Below are positions 41,685 through 49,267 of a stretch of DNA of 64,000 bases, one piece after another (position 1 is the first letter of the stretch; each line of letters opens with the position of its first letter). The position numbers were made by a program, and so were the translations under genes. The notes beneath the pieces were generated by a model. It did no database searches, was not told the DNA's origin, and was given only the letters and a program-made list of their open reading frames with translations. Origin of the DNA: Leifsonia sp. Root227 (GTDB lineage: Bacteria; Actinomycetota; Actinomycetes; Actinomycetales; Microbacteriaceae); assembly GCF_001428745.1 (NCBI RefSeq), contig NZ_LMIO01000004.1, positions 62,001 to 126,000 of the forward strand, written 5' to 3'.

Positions 41685-43238
41685 TCACACGCTGATCGTC
41701 TTCGACGCTGCCAGCACCTCGCCGTTCGCATCCAGCGCCTGCACCGCGACGTGCTGCGCCTGCTTCACCAGCAGCGAGGTCTCGAACCCGGAACGCTTCA
41801 CCGTGCCGACCGGAGCCGGCTCGCCGGACGTGGAGGCGAGCACCCGCCAGGAGTGCACCTCCGTCGCGCCGTTCCAACTCGCGAACACGCGCATCCCGCC
41901 GCCCTCTGAACGCACGGCGACCGAGGGGGCCGTCGTGGGGTGCGCGACCCAGGCGTGCCTGGACGCCCGGTAGGAGATGGCGCCGAGGGTCGCCTCGTAG
42001 ACCGCGTCGCCCGCCGCGGTGAACTCCGTCACGGCCGGGTCGGTGCCCCAGCCGACGAGGACGTTGCCGTTCGGCAGCACCTGCACGCTGCCCATCGCGG
42101 TGCCGAGGTGGTTGTCGTAGCGGTACTCCTGTTCGAGCGTCGCGGTGGTCTCGCCCGTGTCGAGCGAGAACTTCAGGCCGCGGGATGCCCCGTCCGTCCC
42201 CGAGTACAGGTGGTTGTCGAACAGCGTGATCGTGCCGTCGTCGTGGCGGCGCACGTCGTGCTGCCAGGCGAACACCGCGTCCTTCTGCACGGCGATGTCG
42301 CTCTTCTTGCCGCCGAACCGCCACTTCACGTCGCCCGTCGCGCGGTCGATCGAATAGATCGTGTGGGTGTGCCTCGCCGACACGAGGAGCCGGTCGCCGT
42401 CCTCCTCGACCGCGTTCAGGTGGTAGGCGTCGAAAGCGCGCCCCGCCGTCGTGCCGTCGTGACCCGCATCCTGGGTGAGCCCGAGATACGTCTCCGAGAC
42501 CGGGATGTGGTCGAGCGCATCCCAGTCGAGCAGCACCTTCCCCGTCTCCACGTCGATCTCCTGCACGTGGCAGTCGTAGAGGTAGCCGTTCTTCGGTCCG
42601 CCGATGGAGCTGAGGTCGGCGGGCTTCGTCGCGTAGACGGTGACGAGTGCCGTGCCGCGGTCCGTGAGATTGAACTCGTGCAGGTCGGCGTCGAGGCCGT
42701 TCCCTGCTGAGACGGTCGCGATGGTCGCGTACGTGGAGTCGAGAATCTTCCCCTGCCCAGCCCCGTGCCCGCCCGTGCTCTTTCCGGTCCAGTACGTGAG
42801 CACGGGCTCGCCGCGGTAGGTCTGGACCTTCAGGTCGGTGACGTTCGCCTTGGTCGGCTCTATCCACACGGGCTCGCCGTTCTCACGCACGATGGCGCCG
42901 TTGAAGCCCGTCACCTGCTGGGTGACGAACACGAAGCCGGGCGCCGTCGTCCCCGTCTTCCACGAGGTGATGGCGGGAACGGTCAGGTCGGAACTGACGA
43001 ACGAGCGCAGCACCGGCTGGGCGGTGGAAGACGCGGACGGTGTGGCCTGGCCGGTCGCCGCGGACGAGCCGGAGCCCGGCCGGGTGGCGGCGATGGCCGC
43101 CGCAGCGACGCCGACCCCGAGCATGGTCCCTCCGGTGATGAGGGCGCGACGCGAGAGAGCAGTGGTCTTCCGCTTCTGCGCCTGGTCTGGTGCTGGTTCG
43201 GGCGCGTCGGATTGCCTGTCGGTTCGTTCAGGGGTCAC
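41685..43238 (-). CDS. Tat-exported arylsulfotransferase-like (ASST) protein
   Basis: The 517-residue protein has a twin-arginine signal (LSRRALITGGTMLGVGVAAAAIAA, about residues 28-50) and a propeller-like body. The body has GFVFVTQQVTGFNGAIVRENGEPVWIEP, HEFNLTDRGTALVTVY, DCHVQEIDVETGKVLLDWDALDHIP, DAYHLNAVEEDGDRLLVSARHTHTIYSIDRATGDVKWRFGG and QHDVRRHDDGTITLFDNH. This is the ASST family, which transfers sulfate between phenols or acts as an uncharacterised propeller. The catalytic His is probably among HLN or HDV. GGAGGG precedes the GTG. Substrate unknown. Confidence 0.82.
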   Translation of the reverse strand: MTPERTDRQSDAPEPAPDQAQKRKTTALSRRALITGGTMLGVGVAAAAIAATRPGSGSSAATGQATPSASSTAQPVLRSFVSSDLTVPAITSWKTGTTAPGFVFVTQQVTGFNGAIVRENGEPVWIEPTKANVTDLKVQTYRGEPVLTYWTGKSTGGHGAGQGKILDSTYATIATVSAGNGLDADLHEFNLTDRGTALVTVYATKPADLSSIGGPKNGYLYDCHVQEIDVETGKVLLDWDALDHIPVSETYLGLTQDAGHDGTTAGRAFDAYHLNAVEEDGDRLLVSARHTHTIYSIDRATGDVKWRFGGKKSDIAVQKDAVFAWQHDVRRHDDGTITLFDNHLYSGTDGASRGLKFSLDTGETTATLEQEYRYDNHLGTAMGSVQVLPNGNVLVGWGTDPAVTEFTAAGDAVYEATLGAISYRASRHAWVAHPTTAPSVAVRSEGGGMRVFASWNGATEVHSWRVLASTSGEPAPVGTVKRSGFETSLLVKQAQHVAVQALDANGEVLAASKTISV

Positions 43239-43307
43239 CCCTCCACTATCCGCGCGTTTTTCAGCGCGAGCTAGGTCGCACCTGTGAGCGACCTGAGGAC
43301 CACGGGG

Positions 43308-44729
43308 TCAGTGGGCGAAGCTCGTGACCTGCCCCTCGGTCGGCATGGGCGCCTCCAGCGCATCCAGGTAGTCGGCGGCCTCCCTGATGTCGACGACCAG
43401 GCTCTCGGCCAGGTTGCGGCTCAACCCGTTGCGCACCACGATGCGCTGCACCACCAGGTCGGAGAGGTCGTCCGGCATCGGGTACGCAGGGATCAGCCAG
43501 CCTTTCAGCCGCAGGCGTTCCGACAGGTGGTAGAGATTCCATTTGTCGGTGTGCCCCGGCGTGAGCTGCCAGGCGAACACCGGGATGTCGGTGCCGTCGT
43601 TCCAGAGAGTGAACGCATCCATCGCTGCGATCTCGCCCGCCAGGTAGACCGCGACGTCCTGGCAGGCTTTCTGCACCCGGTAGTAGCCGTCCCAGCCCAG
43701 TCGGAGGAACAGGTAGTACTGCAGCAGCACCTGCGCGCCAGGCCGGGAGAAGTTGAGCGCGAACGTCGGCATGCGGCCGCCAAGGTAGGTGACGTCGAAG
43801 ACCAGGTCCTTCGGCAGCGCATCGACCGAGCGCCAGACCACCCAGCCGAGGCCCGGGTACACGAGCCCGTACTTGTGCGCTGACGTGCTGATCGACGCCA
43901 CCCGCTCCACCCGGAAGTCCCAGGCGAGGTCGGGCTGCAGGAACGGCGCGATCATGGCGCCGGACGCGCCGTCGACGTGGATGGGGATGTCCAGCCCGGT
44001 CTCCGCCTGGATGCGGTCGAGCGCCTCGGCGATGGCGGCGACCGGCTCGTACATGCCCGTGTACGTGACCCCCATGATCGCGACGACCCCGATGGTGTTC
44101 TCGTCGACGTACTTCTCCAGCTCGAACCCGTCGAGCACCCTGTGCTCGTCGCTGATCGGCACGAAGCGCGGCTCCACATCCCAGTAGTTGCAGAACTTCT
44201 CCCAGCACACCTGCACAGCGCTCGACAGCACGAGGTTCGGCTTCTCGACCGACTTCCCCTCCGCCTTCCTCGCATGCTGCCACCGCCGTTTCAGTGCGAG
44301 CCCGCCCAGCATGCACGCCTCGGACGAACCGATGGTGGATGTGCCGACCGCCTTCGCCTGATCGGGTGCGTTCCACAGCCCGGCGAGCATCTTCCAGCAC
44401 CGCGCCTCGATGGCGGCGGTCTGCGGATACTCGTCCTTGTCGATCATGTTCTTGTCCGCGGATTCCGCGTAGATCTTGTCGGCCTGCGGATCCATCCAGG
44501 TGCCGACGAACGTCGCCAGATTGAGCCGCGAGTTCCCGTCGAGCATCGCCTCGTCGTGCACGATCTGGTACGCGGTCTCCGGCAGCGACTCCCCCGACGG
44601 CAGGGTGTTCAGCGGGAAGTCGGTCGCCTCGCCCGCTCGCGCGAACAGCGGATTGAGCTGGTTCTGCTCGCTGAGACCGGTGTGTTCGTGATGCGACTCG
44701 TGCGGCTGCCCTGCCTGCGATGTGGTCAT
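43308..44729 (-). CDS. gadB: Glutamate decarboxylase
   Basis: GAD converts glutamate to GABA, consuming a proton. The 473-residue length is normal. PLP motifs include SSEACMLGGLALKRRW, IHVDGASGAMIAPFLQPDLAWDFR and SISTSAHKYGLVYPGLGWVVWR, with the PLP Lys in SAHKYG. The C-terminus IREAADYLDALEA ends MPTEGQVTSFAH. No GadC-type antiporter lies nearby. The ATG at 44729 is six bases after TACCGT and lacks a ribosome site, so it is probably leaderless. Confidence 0.95.
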   Translation of the reverse strand: MTTSQAGQPHESHHEHTGLSEQNQLNPLFARAGEATDFPLNTLPSGESLPETAYQIVHDEAMLDGNSRLNLATFVGTWMDPQADKIYAESADKNMIDKDEYPQTAAIEARCWKMLAGLWNAPDQAKAVGTSTIGSSEACMLGGLALKRRWQHARKAEGKSVEKPNLVLSSAVQVCWEKFCNYWDVEPRFVPISDEHRVLDGFELEKYVDENTIGVVAIMGVTYTGMYEPVAAIAEALDRIQAETGLDIPIHVDGASGAMIAPFLQPDLAWDFRVERVASISTSAHKYGLVYPGLGWVVWRSVDALPKDLVFDVTYLGGRMPTFALNFSRPGAQVLLQYYLFLRLGWDGYYRVQKACQDVAVYLAGEIAAMDAFTLWNDGTDIPVFAWQLTPGHTDKWNLYHLSERLRLKGWLIPAYPMPDDLSDLVVQRIVVRNGLSRNLAESLVVDIREAADYLDALEAPMPTEGQVTSFAH

Positions 44730-44735
44730 GCTGCC

Positions 44736-44741
44736 ACGGTA
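44736..44741 (-). promoter_or_regulatory. -10 hexamer of leaderless gadB
   Basis: On the minus strand TACCGT is followed by GGCAGC and then the ATG of gadB. The spacing matches the other leaderless genes. Confidence 0.5.
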
Positions 44742-44812
44742 GGCCTGTGCGGTGTGGTGGCGCCATTGTTCCGGGCGGGCCATGCCACCGTGAGCAATGA
44801 GAAGATCGTTGC

Positions 44813-45358
44813 GTGACGCCGAAGAACCCACAGGTGTCGGGCTGGCGGCCCGACTTCCTTCCCGCGGATGCGCAGTTCGCACGTCAGGCCAAGCGTCTAC
44901 GCGCGCTGGTCGGCCAGCAGCTGATCGAAGCGTGGACCGTGTGGTTCGTCGATGACGACTGGTTCGCTGATCTGCCCGTCGTACTCCGCTTCGACACCGG
45001 AGCTCAATTGGAGATCGCCTGGGAGAAGTTCGACGACCTGTCGATCACGTGGGACACCATCGACGTCGGCGTGCCCCCGGTAGCGTGGGTGGAGCGGCCC
45101 CTTGAATGGCGCCGGAACGCCGACCATGCCCTGCTTTCACGCGTTGGCGGAGTCGTCACGGACATACGGGCGACGCGGGGCGTGCTCGAGACTCAGAGCG
45201 TCGACGATCCAAGCGACACTCGCGCTCGGTGGCTGACCACAGGAGTGTGGCTCGCCACTGACCGCGGCGACCTTCGGATCTTCAACGCTCTGGATGAGAA
45301 CGGCCTCGACTCAGAGGCGGTCGACCCGGATTCCCCGTGCGGCTGGCGAGCCCTCTGA
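44813..45358 (+). CDS. Conserved hypothetical protein
   Basis: The 181-residue protein begins TPKNPQVSGWRPDFLPADAQFARQAKRLRALVG. It is acidic and Trp-rich, with VWFVDDDWFADLPVVLRFDTGAQLEIAWEKFDDLSITWDTIDV and a late WLTTGVWLATDRGDLRIFNALDENG. No signal or membrane segment is seen. I do not recognise the family; the pattern suggests a small all-beta cytosolic protein. It is divergent from gadB and its codon use looks slightly less GC-rich than its neighbours by eye. Confidence 0.6.
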   Translation: MTPKNPQVSGWRPDFLPADAQFARQAKRLRALVGQQLIEAWTVWFVDDDWFADLPVVLRFDTGAQLEIAWEKFDDLSITWDTIDVGVPPVAWVERPLEWRRNADHALLSRVGGVVTDIRATRGVLETQSVDDPSDTRARWLTTGVWLATDRGDLRIFNALDENGLDSEAVDPDSPCGWRAL

Positions 45359-45371
45359 GAGCATCCAACGT

Positions 45372-45401
45372 CAGGACGTCGCAGCGGATCCGCTGCGCCT
45401 G
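45372..45401. terminator. Palindromic hairpin between convergent genes
   Basis: GCAGCGGATCCGCTGC (45381-45396) is a perfect 16-base palindrome, flanked by CAGG and CCTG that can extend the stem. It lies between the convergent hypothetical gene and the M15-like gene. There is no clear T-run, so terminator function is likely but not certain. Confidence 0.5.
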
Positions 45402-45415
45402 AACGCGCCCGCTGT

Positions 45416-46534
45416 CTAGCCCTGCGCGAGCGTCGGCGCTGTGGCGTTGCCGAAGTCGATGTGCAGGTGGTTGCAGGTGTCGTCGAACGGCTTGAAGTTC
45501 TCGACGCTGATCGAGGAGCGGCAGTTGATCTGGCCGAGGCCGGAGCCGTTGGGGACCAGCGGGTCGAGGATGCTGATCAGTTCGAGCGAGCGCGAGTCGC
45601 CGCCCGTGAGGGGGGCGCCGTCGAGGAGGTAGAAGTCCACGGCGTGGCCTCCGCCGTTCGCGTAGTGCGACGACTCGGTGCCTGCGCCTTCGATCTGGCC
45701 GGTGCAGCGGCGGTTGATGTCGCTGACGCCCACCTGGGAGAAGTGCTCGAGTGCGACCGAGATCGACTGCAGCACCCGGTAGTCGACGCCGCAGCCAGGG
45801 ACGGCGTTGCCCTCGGCGAGGTCCGCGATCTCCGGGATGTGGTTGGGGGTCGAGCCGACGAGGCGGCCGGAGGCGACAGCGCCCATCAGCTGGACCGCGA
45901 GCGCCTCGACGCTCGGCGACACCGAGGTGTTCATGGTGGAGTCGAGCATCTGCGGCGACTCGGCGATCTGCATCCCGTCGCGGGAGACGACCTGGGCCGT
46001 GGTGCCGCCGCCGGTGAGCGTCTGGACGGCGAGGGCCGTGCGGGCGTTGCCCATCGGCGACGCCTCAGCCGAGCTCGCATATGCCGGAAGGGCCGCGGTT
46101 CCGAAGAACGCGGTCAGCGCGAGGAGCACAGCGGCGTGGAAGCCGAAGCGCTTGCGATGCGTGACGTGCACCTTGCGGAAGATGCCCTGCCGCGGTGCGG
46201 CGACGACGGCGCCTGGCTGCTGCGTGGTGCGCCGTGCCGACAGCTCGCGCCTGGTCGGCTTGACGACGATCCGCTCGCGCTTCGCCGGACGCTGACGCTC
46301 AGCCTCGACGCGTTCGCGCCGGCTGACGAAGACCTGTCCGGGGTCGGTCGAGAGCTCCGCCGGCTCCTGGACGTCGACGACGACCGGAGCCCGATAGGTG
46401 CGGCGAGACCGCGACGGGGCACTGGACTGGGGCAAGCTAGGTCTTTCTGAGCGGGGGGTAATGCGCGGGGCTTTGCGCAAACGCGTACTGATCTGTTTTA
46501 CCCGATATCGCCTGAAGGTTCCATCAACATGCAT
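45416..46534 (-). CDS. Secreted M15-like (VanY/DD-carboxypeptidase-fold) protein with long basic N-terminus
   Basis: The 372-residue protein has about 125 basic, low-complexity residues, then a signal-anchor (FGFHAAVLLALTAFFGTAALPAYA, about 131-154). The exported C-terminal domain has ESSHYANGGGHAVDFYLLDG and CNHLHIDFG. These fit the His/Asp/His zinc ligands of M15 peptidases, though the spacing in SSHYANGGGHAVD is longer than the usual SxHxxGxAxD. It may cut or bind peptidoglycan. The start at 46534 is uncertain: the first 35 codons look leader-like and no good ribosome site is seen. Confidence 0.65.
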   Translation of the reverse strand: MHVDGTFRRYRVKQISTRLRKAPRITPRSERPSLPQSSAPSRSRRTYRAPVVVDVQEPAELSTDPGQVFVSRRERVEAERQRPAKRERIVVKPTRRELSARRTTQQPGAVVAAPRQGIFRKVHVTHRKRFGFHAAVLLALTAFFGTAALPAYASSAEASPMGNARTALAVQTLTGGGTTAQVVSRDGMQIAESPQMLDSTMNTSVSPSVEALAVQLMGAVASGRLVGSTPNHIPEIADLAEGNAVPGCGVDYRVLQSISVALEHFSQVGVSDINRRCTGQIEGAGTESSHYANGGGHAVDFYLLDGAPLTGGDSRSLELISILDPLVPNGSGLGQINCRSSISVENFKPFDDTCNHLHIDFGNATAPTLAQG

Positions 46535-46754
46535 AGATTCCCCGGCCGCAGGGGCCCGTCCCGCGCGTTCGGGTCACGCAGGAATGGGCCCCTGACCGGG
46601 GGTTTCATCGCGGGTTGCACCGCTTTGATGAAAACGAATCTACGGTGTCCGCGTTTTGGGGGACCGACGGGGTACGGCTGTTACGACACGAACCGCCCGG
46701 CGCGGCCAGGACGCGGCTCCGAGACGGCTCCAAAACGGCAGCCAGACGCGAGCG
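46535..46754. other. Gene-free 220-base region with strong RNA-like hairpins
   Basis: This interval lies between the histidine kinase stop and the M15-like gene start, both on the minus strand. It holds CAGGGGCCC/GGGCCCCTG (46549-46557 and 46586-46594). It also holds a nested stem TTTCATC-GCGG/CCGC-GATGAAA (46603-46633). Parts are AT-richer than the surroundings. It does not match a riboswitch class I can identify. It could be a structured leader of the M15-like gene, a terminator for the kinase operon, or both. Confidence 0.5.
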
Positions 46755-48455
46755 TCAGGGGATCGCGACCGCCAGTTCGACCCCGCCGGAGCGTTCGCGC
46801 AAGGCGACCTCCGCGCGCCCGGCCAGGTCCCTGAGGCCGATCCCCGCTCCGGGGGATGCGAGCTCGCCTCCCGACGTCACGCGCACCAGCACGCCGCCGT
46901 CCTGCCCGCGCGTCAGGTCGAGGGTCACAGGCGACCCGTCCCCGTGCCTGACCGCGTTGGCCAGCCCCTCGGACATCGCGTCGACGACCGCCTCGCAGCG
47001 ACGGTCGTCGTCCAGGCGGTCCCACACGGTGTCGTCGATGCGCACGTCGAGCGTCATCGCCCGTCTCCAGCTGTCCGCCAGCATCCGGATGCGCGTGCGC
47101 GCGTCCGTCGCGGGCCGCGCGCCCCGCAGTCCGGTCCTGATGCGGTCGACGGCATCTCGCACTGCAGTCGCTGCGTCAGCGGGGGTCGCTCCGCTCATCC
47201 CGACAGCGAGGGCGCTGGCGATCAGTTCGGACTGCACCCCGGAGTGCAGCAGCCTGGCGATGCCCTCCCGCTCGTGGTCGTAGTCGACGCGCACGCGCGC
47301 CGCCGCCTCGACGGCCGCCTGCATCGACTCCTCGATCTCGCTCTGGTCGGCGCGCACGCGCACCGACAGCGACGACACGAACGCGACCGCCGCTGCGATG
47401 CACGGATAGATGAAGGCCTGGAACACGATCAGGTCGGGGGCGAAGCCGAGCGCGCGCAGCATCCTGTCGCTCTCGACGGTGAGCACCACCCCTGCCACGA
47501 CGTAACCGGCCAAGACGGTTGCCACTCGGGCTGCCGGCCGGCGCATCAGGGAGGAGAGCCTGGCGACGCCGATGTTCGCCAGAAGGAGGATGGCGAGGGT
47601 CACCGGAATCTGGATGACGGCGAGGCCGACCCCGTATGAGCTGAGCGCGAACGGCGTGACCATCCCGACGAACAGCACGGCGGTCGGCAGTGGCGGCGCC
47701 GCCCGCATCCCGCCGATCACGGAGCCGAGCCAGCCGAGCCTGCCGGACGACGACGACTCGACGGCGGCGCGCTGCCCCGGCGTAGCGTCCGCGGCGTAGA
47801 GCTCGTGGCTCGCCGGACGGACGATGTCGTTCGCGAGCGAGCGCAGCAACCGGGAAGCGTCGGCCGGCTCGATTCCGGCGAGCATCGCGGGGGCGGCGGC
47901 GTCCTCGATCTGCGCGAGCACCGCATCCACAGACGTCGCCCGCAAGGTCCGGATGCGCTCGCGTCCCGCCCGCTCGTCGGCTTCCGCCGCCTGCCGCACG
48001 GCGTTGAGCCGCCGGTACACGCCGCGGTGGTCGCGCACCAGATCGACGCCGATCGCGATGAGCGGGAACACGGAGAGGCAGATGACGACGTTGATGGCGA
48101 TGCGGGCTCCGAGCTCACCCACCTCGACAGGGATGCCGAGCAGGCCTCCCGTCCACAGGAACAGGAACGGCCTGAGCACGCCGACGGCCGCGAAGAGCAC
48201 CAGGACGACGACCGCGCGCATCCGGTCGGGCGTCACCCGCAGCACGCCGTATGCGGCCAGCATCGCGAGGCCGACCGCGAGATGCTCGACGCCGGCGACG
48301 GCTTCCGCCTCGCCGAGCGAGCGGCCGCCGTCCACGTACTGCACACCGGACATGACGGTCATGGCGAACGGGAACGTGATGATCCAGGTCCACCAGGTGA
48401 TCGCGTTGCGCCCCGTCGCACGCGCGAGGAGGCGGCGGGTGGAGACGAGGTTCAC
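46755..48455 (-). CDS. Membrane sensor histidine kinase, HisKA_3/NarL type
   Basis: The 566-residue protein has two blocks of membrane segments (about 15-150 and 255-385). A dimerisation helix follows, with the phospho-acceptor His in DYDHEREGIARLLHSGVQSELIASAL, and an HATPase domain with CEAVVDAMSEGLANAVRHGDGSPVTL and GIGLRDLAGRAEVAL. It pairs with the LuxR-type response regulator 17 bases upstream. The sensed signal is unknown. The double membrane block is unusual and may be a fusion of two sensor modules. Confidence 0.82.
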   Translation of the reverse strand: MNLVSTRRLLARATGRNAITWWTWIITFPFAMTVMSGVQYVDGGRSLGEAEAVAGVEHLAVGLAMLAAYGVLRVTPDRMRAVVVLVLFAAVGVLRPFLFLWTGGLLGIPVEVGELGARIAINVVICLSVFPLIAIGVDLVRDHRGVYRRLNAVRQAAEADERAGRERIRTLRATSVDAVLAQIEDAAAPAMLAGIEPADASRLLRSLANDIVRPASHELYAADATPGQRAAVESSSSGRLGWLGSVIGGMRAAPPLPTAVLFVGMVTPFALSSYGVGLAVIQIPVTLAILLLANIGVARLSSLMRRPAARVATVLAGYVVAGVVLTVESDRMLRALGFAPDLIVFQAFIYPCIAAAVAFVSSLSVRVRADQSEIEESMQAAVEAAARVRVDYDHEREGIARLLHSGVQSELIASALAVGMSGATPADAATAVRDAVDRIRTGLRGARPATDARTRIRMLADSWRRAMTLDVRIDDTVWDRLDDDRRCEAVVDAMSEGLANAVRHGDGSPVTLDLTRGQDGGVLVRVTSGGELASPGAGIGLRDLAGRAEVALRERSGGVELAVAIP

Positions 48456-48472
48456 GACCGGGCCATTCGAGC

Positions 48473-49135
48473 TCAGCCGAGCCCGGTCTGCGGGTCGCCG
48501 AAGGTGGCGGTGTAGAGGGTCGCGGCGGCCACGCGCGGCGTCAGACGGTCGTCGCCGGAGACGCCGAGCGCGTTGAAGATCCGCTCCATGCTCTTCTCGA
48601 CGGCGCGCACGGTGACCCCACGACGGCGCGCGATCTCGGCGTTCGAGAACCCGGCGGCCAGCAGCCGCGTCGTCTCGAGCTGCGCTTCGCTCAGCCGCAG
48701 CAGCGCCGCCCGGCCGTCACCGCTCGGAGCCTCCCGCGACACCGGGCGCTCGGCGAGCGCTGCCTCGGCGGCCACCACGAGTTCGTCGATGTCGGCGATG
48801 GCGCCCTTGTTCACGAACGACGCTCCGGCGACCGTCTCCCGCGCACGGGCGGACGCCGCCTCGCGAGACAGGTTGCTGAGGAAGACGATGGCGAGATACG
48901 GCGCCCGTTCGCGCAGGATCGTCGCGAGCTCGAGGCCGTTCGGCCGTTCCCCCAGGTCGATGTCGGTCACCAGCAGGTCGGGATCGGCCTGATCGGCCAG
49001 CCGCAGTGCATCGGCGGACGACGCAGCCGGGGTCACGTCGAACCCCCGCCGTTCGAGCGCTTCGGCCACGAGCGAACGCATCAGCGCGTGGTCCTCGACC
49101 ACCAGCGCCCTGCGTCTCCACCCGTCCACCGCCAT
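48473..49135 (-). CDS. LuxR/NarL-type response regulator
   Basis: The 220-residue protein has a receiver domain with ALVVEDHALMRSLVAEAL, phospho-Asp58 in DLLVTDIDLGERPNG, and the Lys in FVNKGAI. The C-terminal LuxR helix-turn-helix is LSEAQLETTRLLAAGFSNAEIARRRGVTVRAVEKSMERIFNALG. It forms a two-component pair with the downstream kinase. The ATG at 49135 is seven bases after TATTCT with no ribosome site, so it may be leaderless. Confidence 0.92.
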   Translation of the reverse strand: MAVDGWRRRALVVEDHALMRSLVAEALERRGFDVTPAASSADALRLADQADPDLLVTDIDLGERPNGLELATILRERAPYLAIVFLSNLSREAASARARETVAGASFVNKGAIADIDELVVAAEAALAERPVSREAPSGDGRAALLRLSEAQLETTRLLAAGFSNAEIARRRGVTVRAVEKSMERIFNALGVSGDDRLTPRVAAATLYTATFGDPQTGLG

Positions 49136-49142
49136 GCCCGAC

Positions 49143-49148
49143 AGAATA
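49143..49148 (-). promoter_or_regulatory. -10 hexamer of the response regulator operon
   Basis: On the minus strand TATTCT is followed by seven bases and the ATG. This is one base more than the usual spacing in this window, so the transcript would be leaderless or nearly so. Confidence 0.45.
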
Positions 49149-49223
49149 TCGGCGTGGGCGGGCGGCACCGGACCGGTGGGTGCACCCAGTTCGGGGCTCC
49201 GCAGTGCGCCAGCCAGGAAAGGA

Positions 49224-49259
49224 TGCCCGCCCCGGGGTTCGCGCGGCCCGGGGCGGGCA
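49224..49259 (-). terminator. Terminator of the mannosidase operon
   Basis: Perfect 13-base arms TGCCCGCCCCGGG and CCCGGGGCGGGCA flank a ten-base loop, eight bases after the alpha-mannosidase stop. In the direction of transcription it is followed by TCCTTTCC. This is the strongest terminator-like hairpin in the window. Confidence 0.78.
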
Positions 49260-49267
49260 GTCGGTGG

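Noticed and set aside
46535..46754. c-di-AMP (ydaO-yuaA) riboswitch upstream of the M15-like gene
   Set aside because: The hairpins are real, but I could not find the conserved core sequences of that class on the correct strand.
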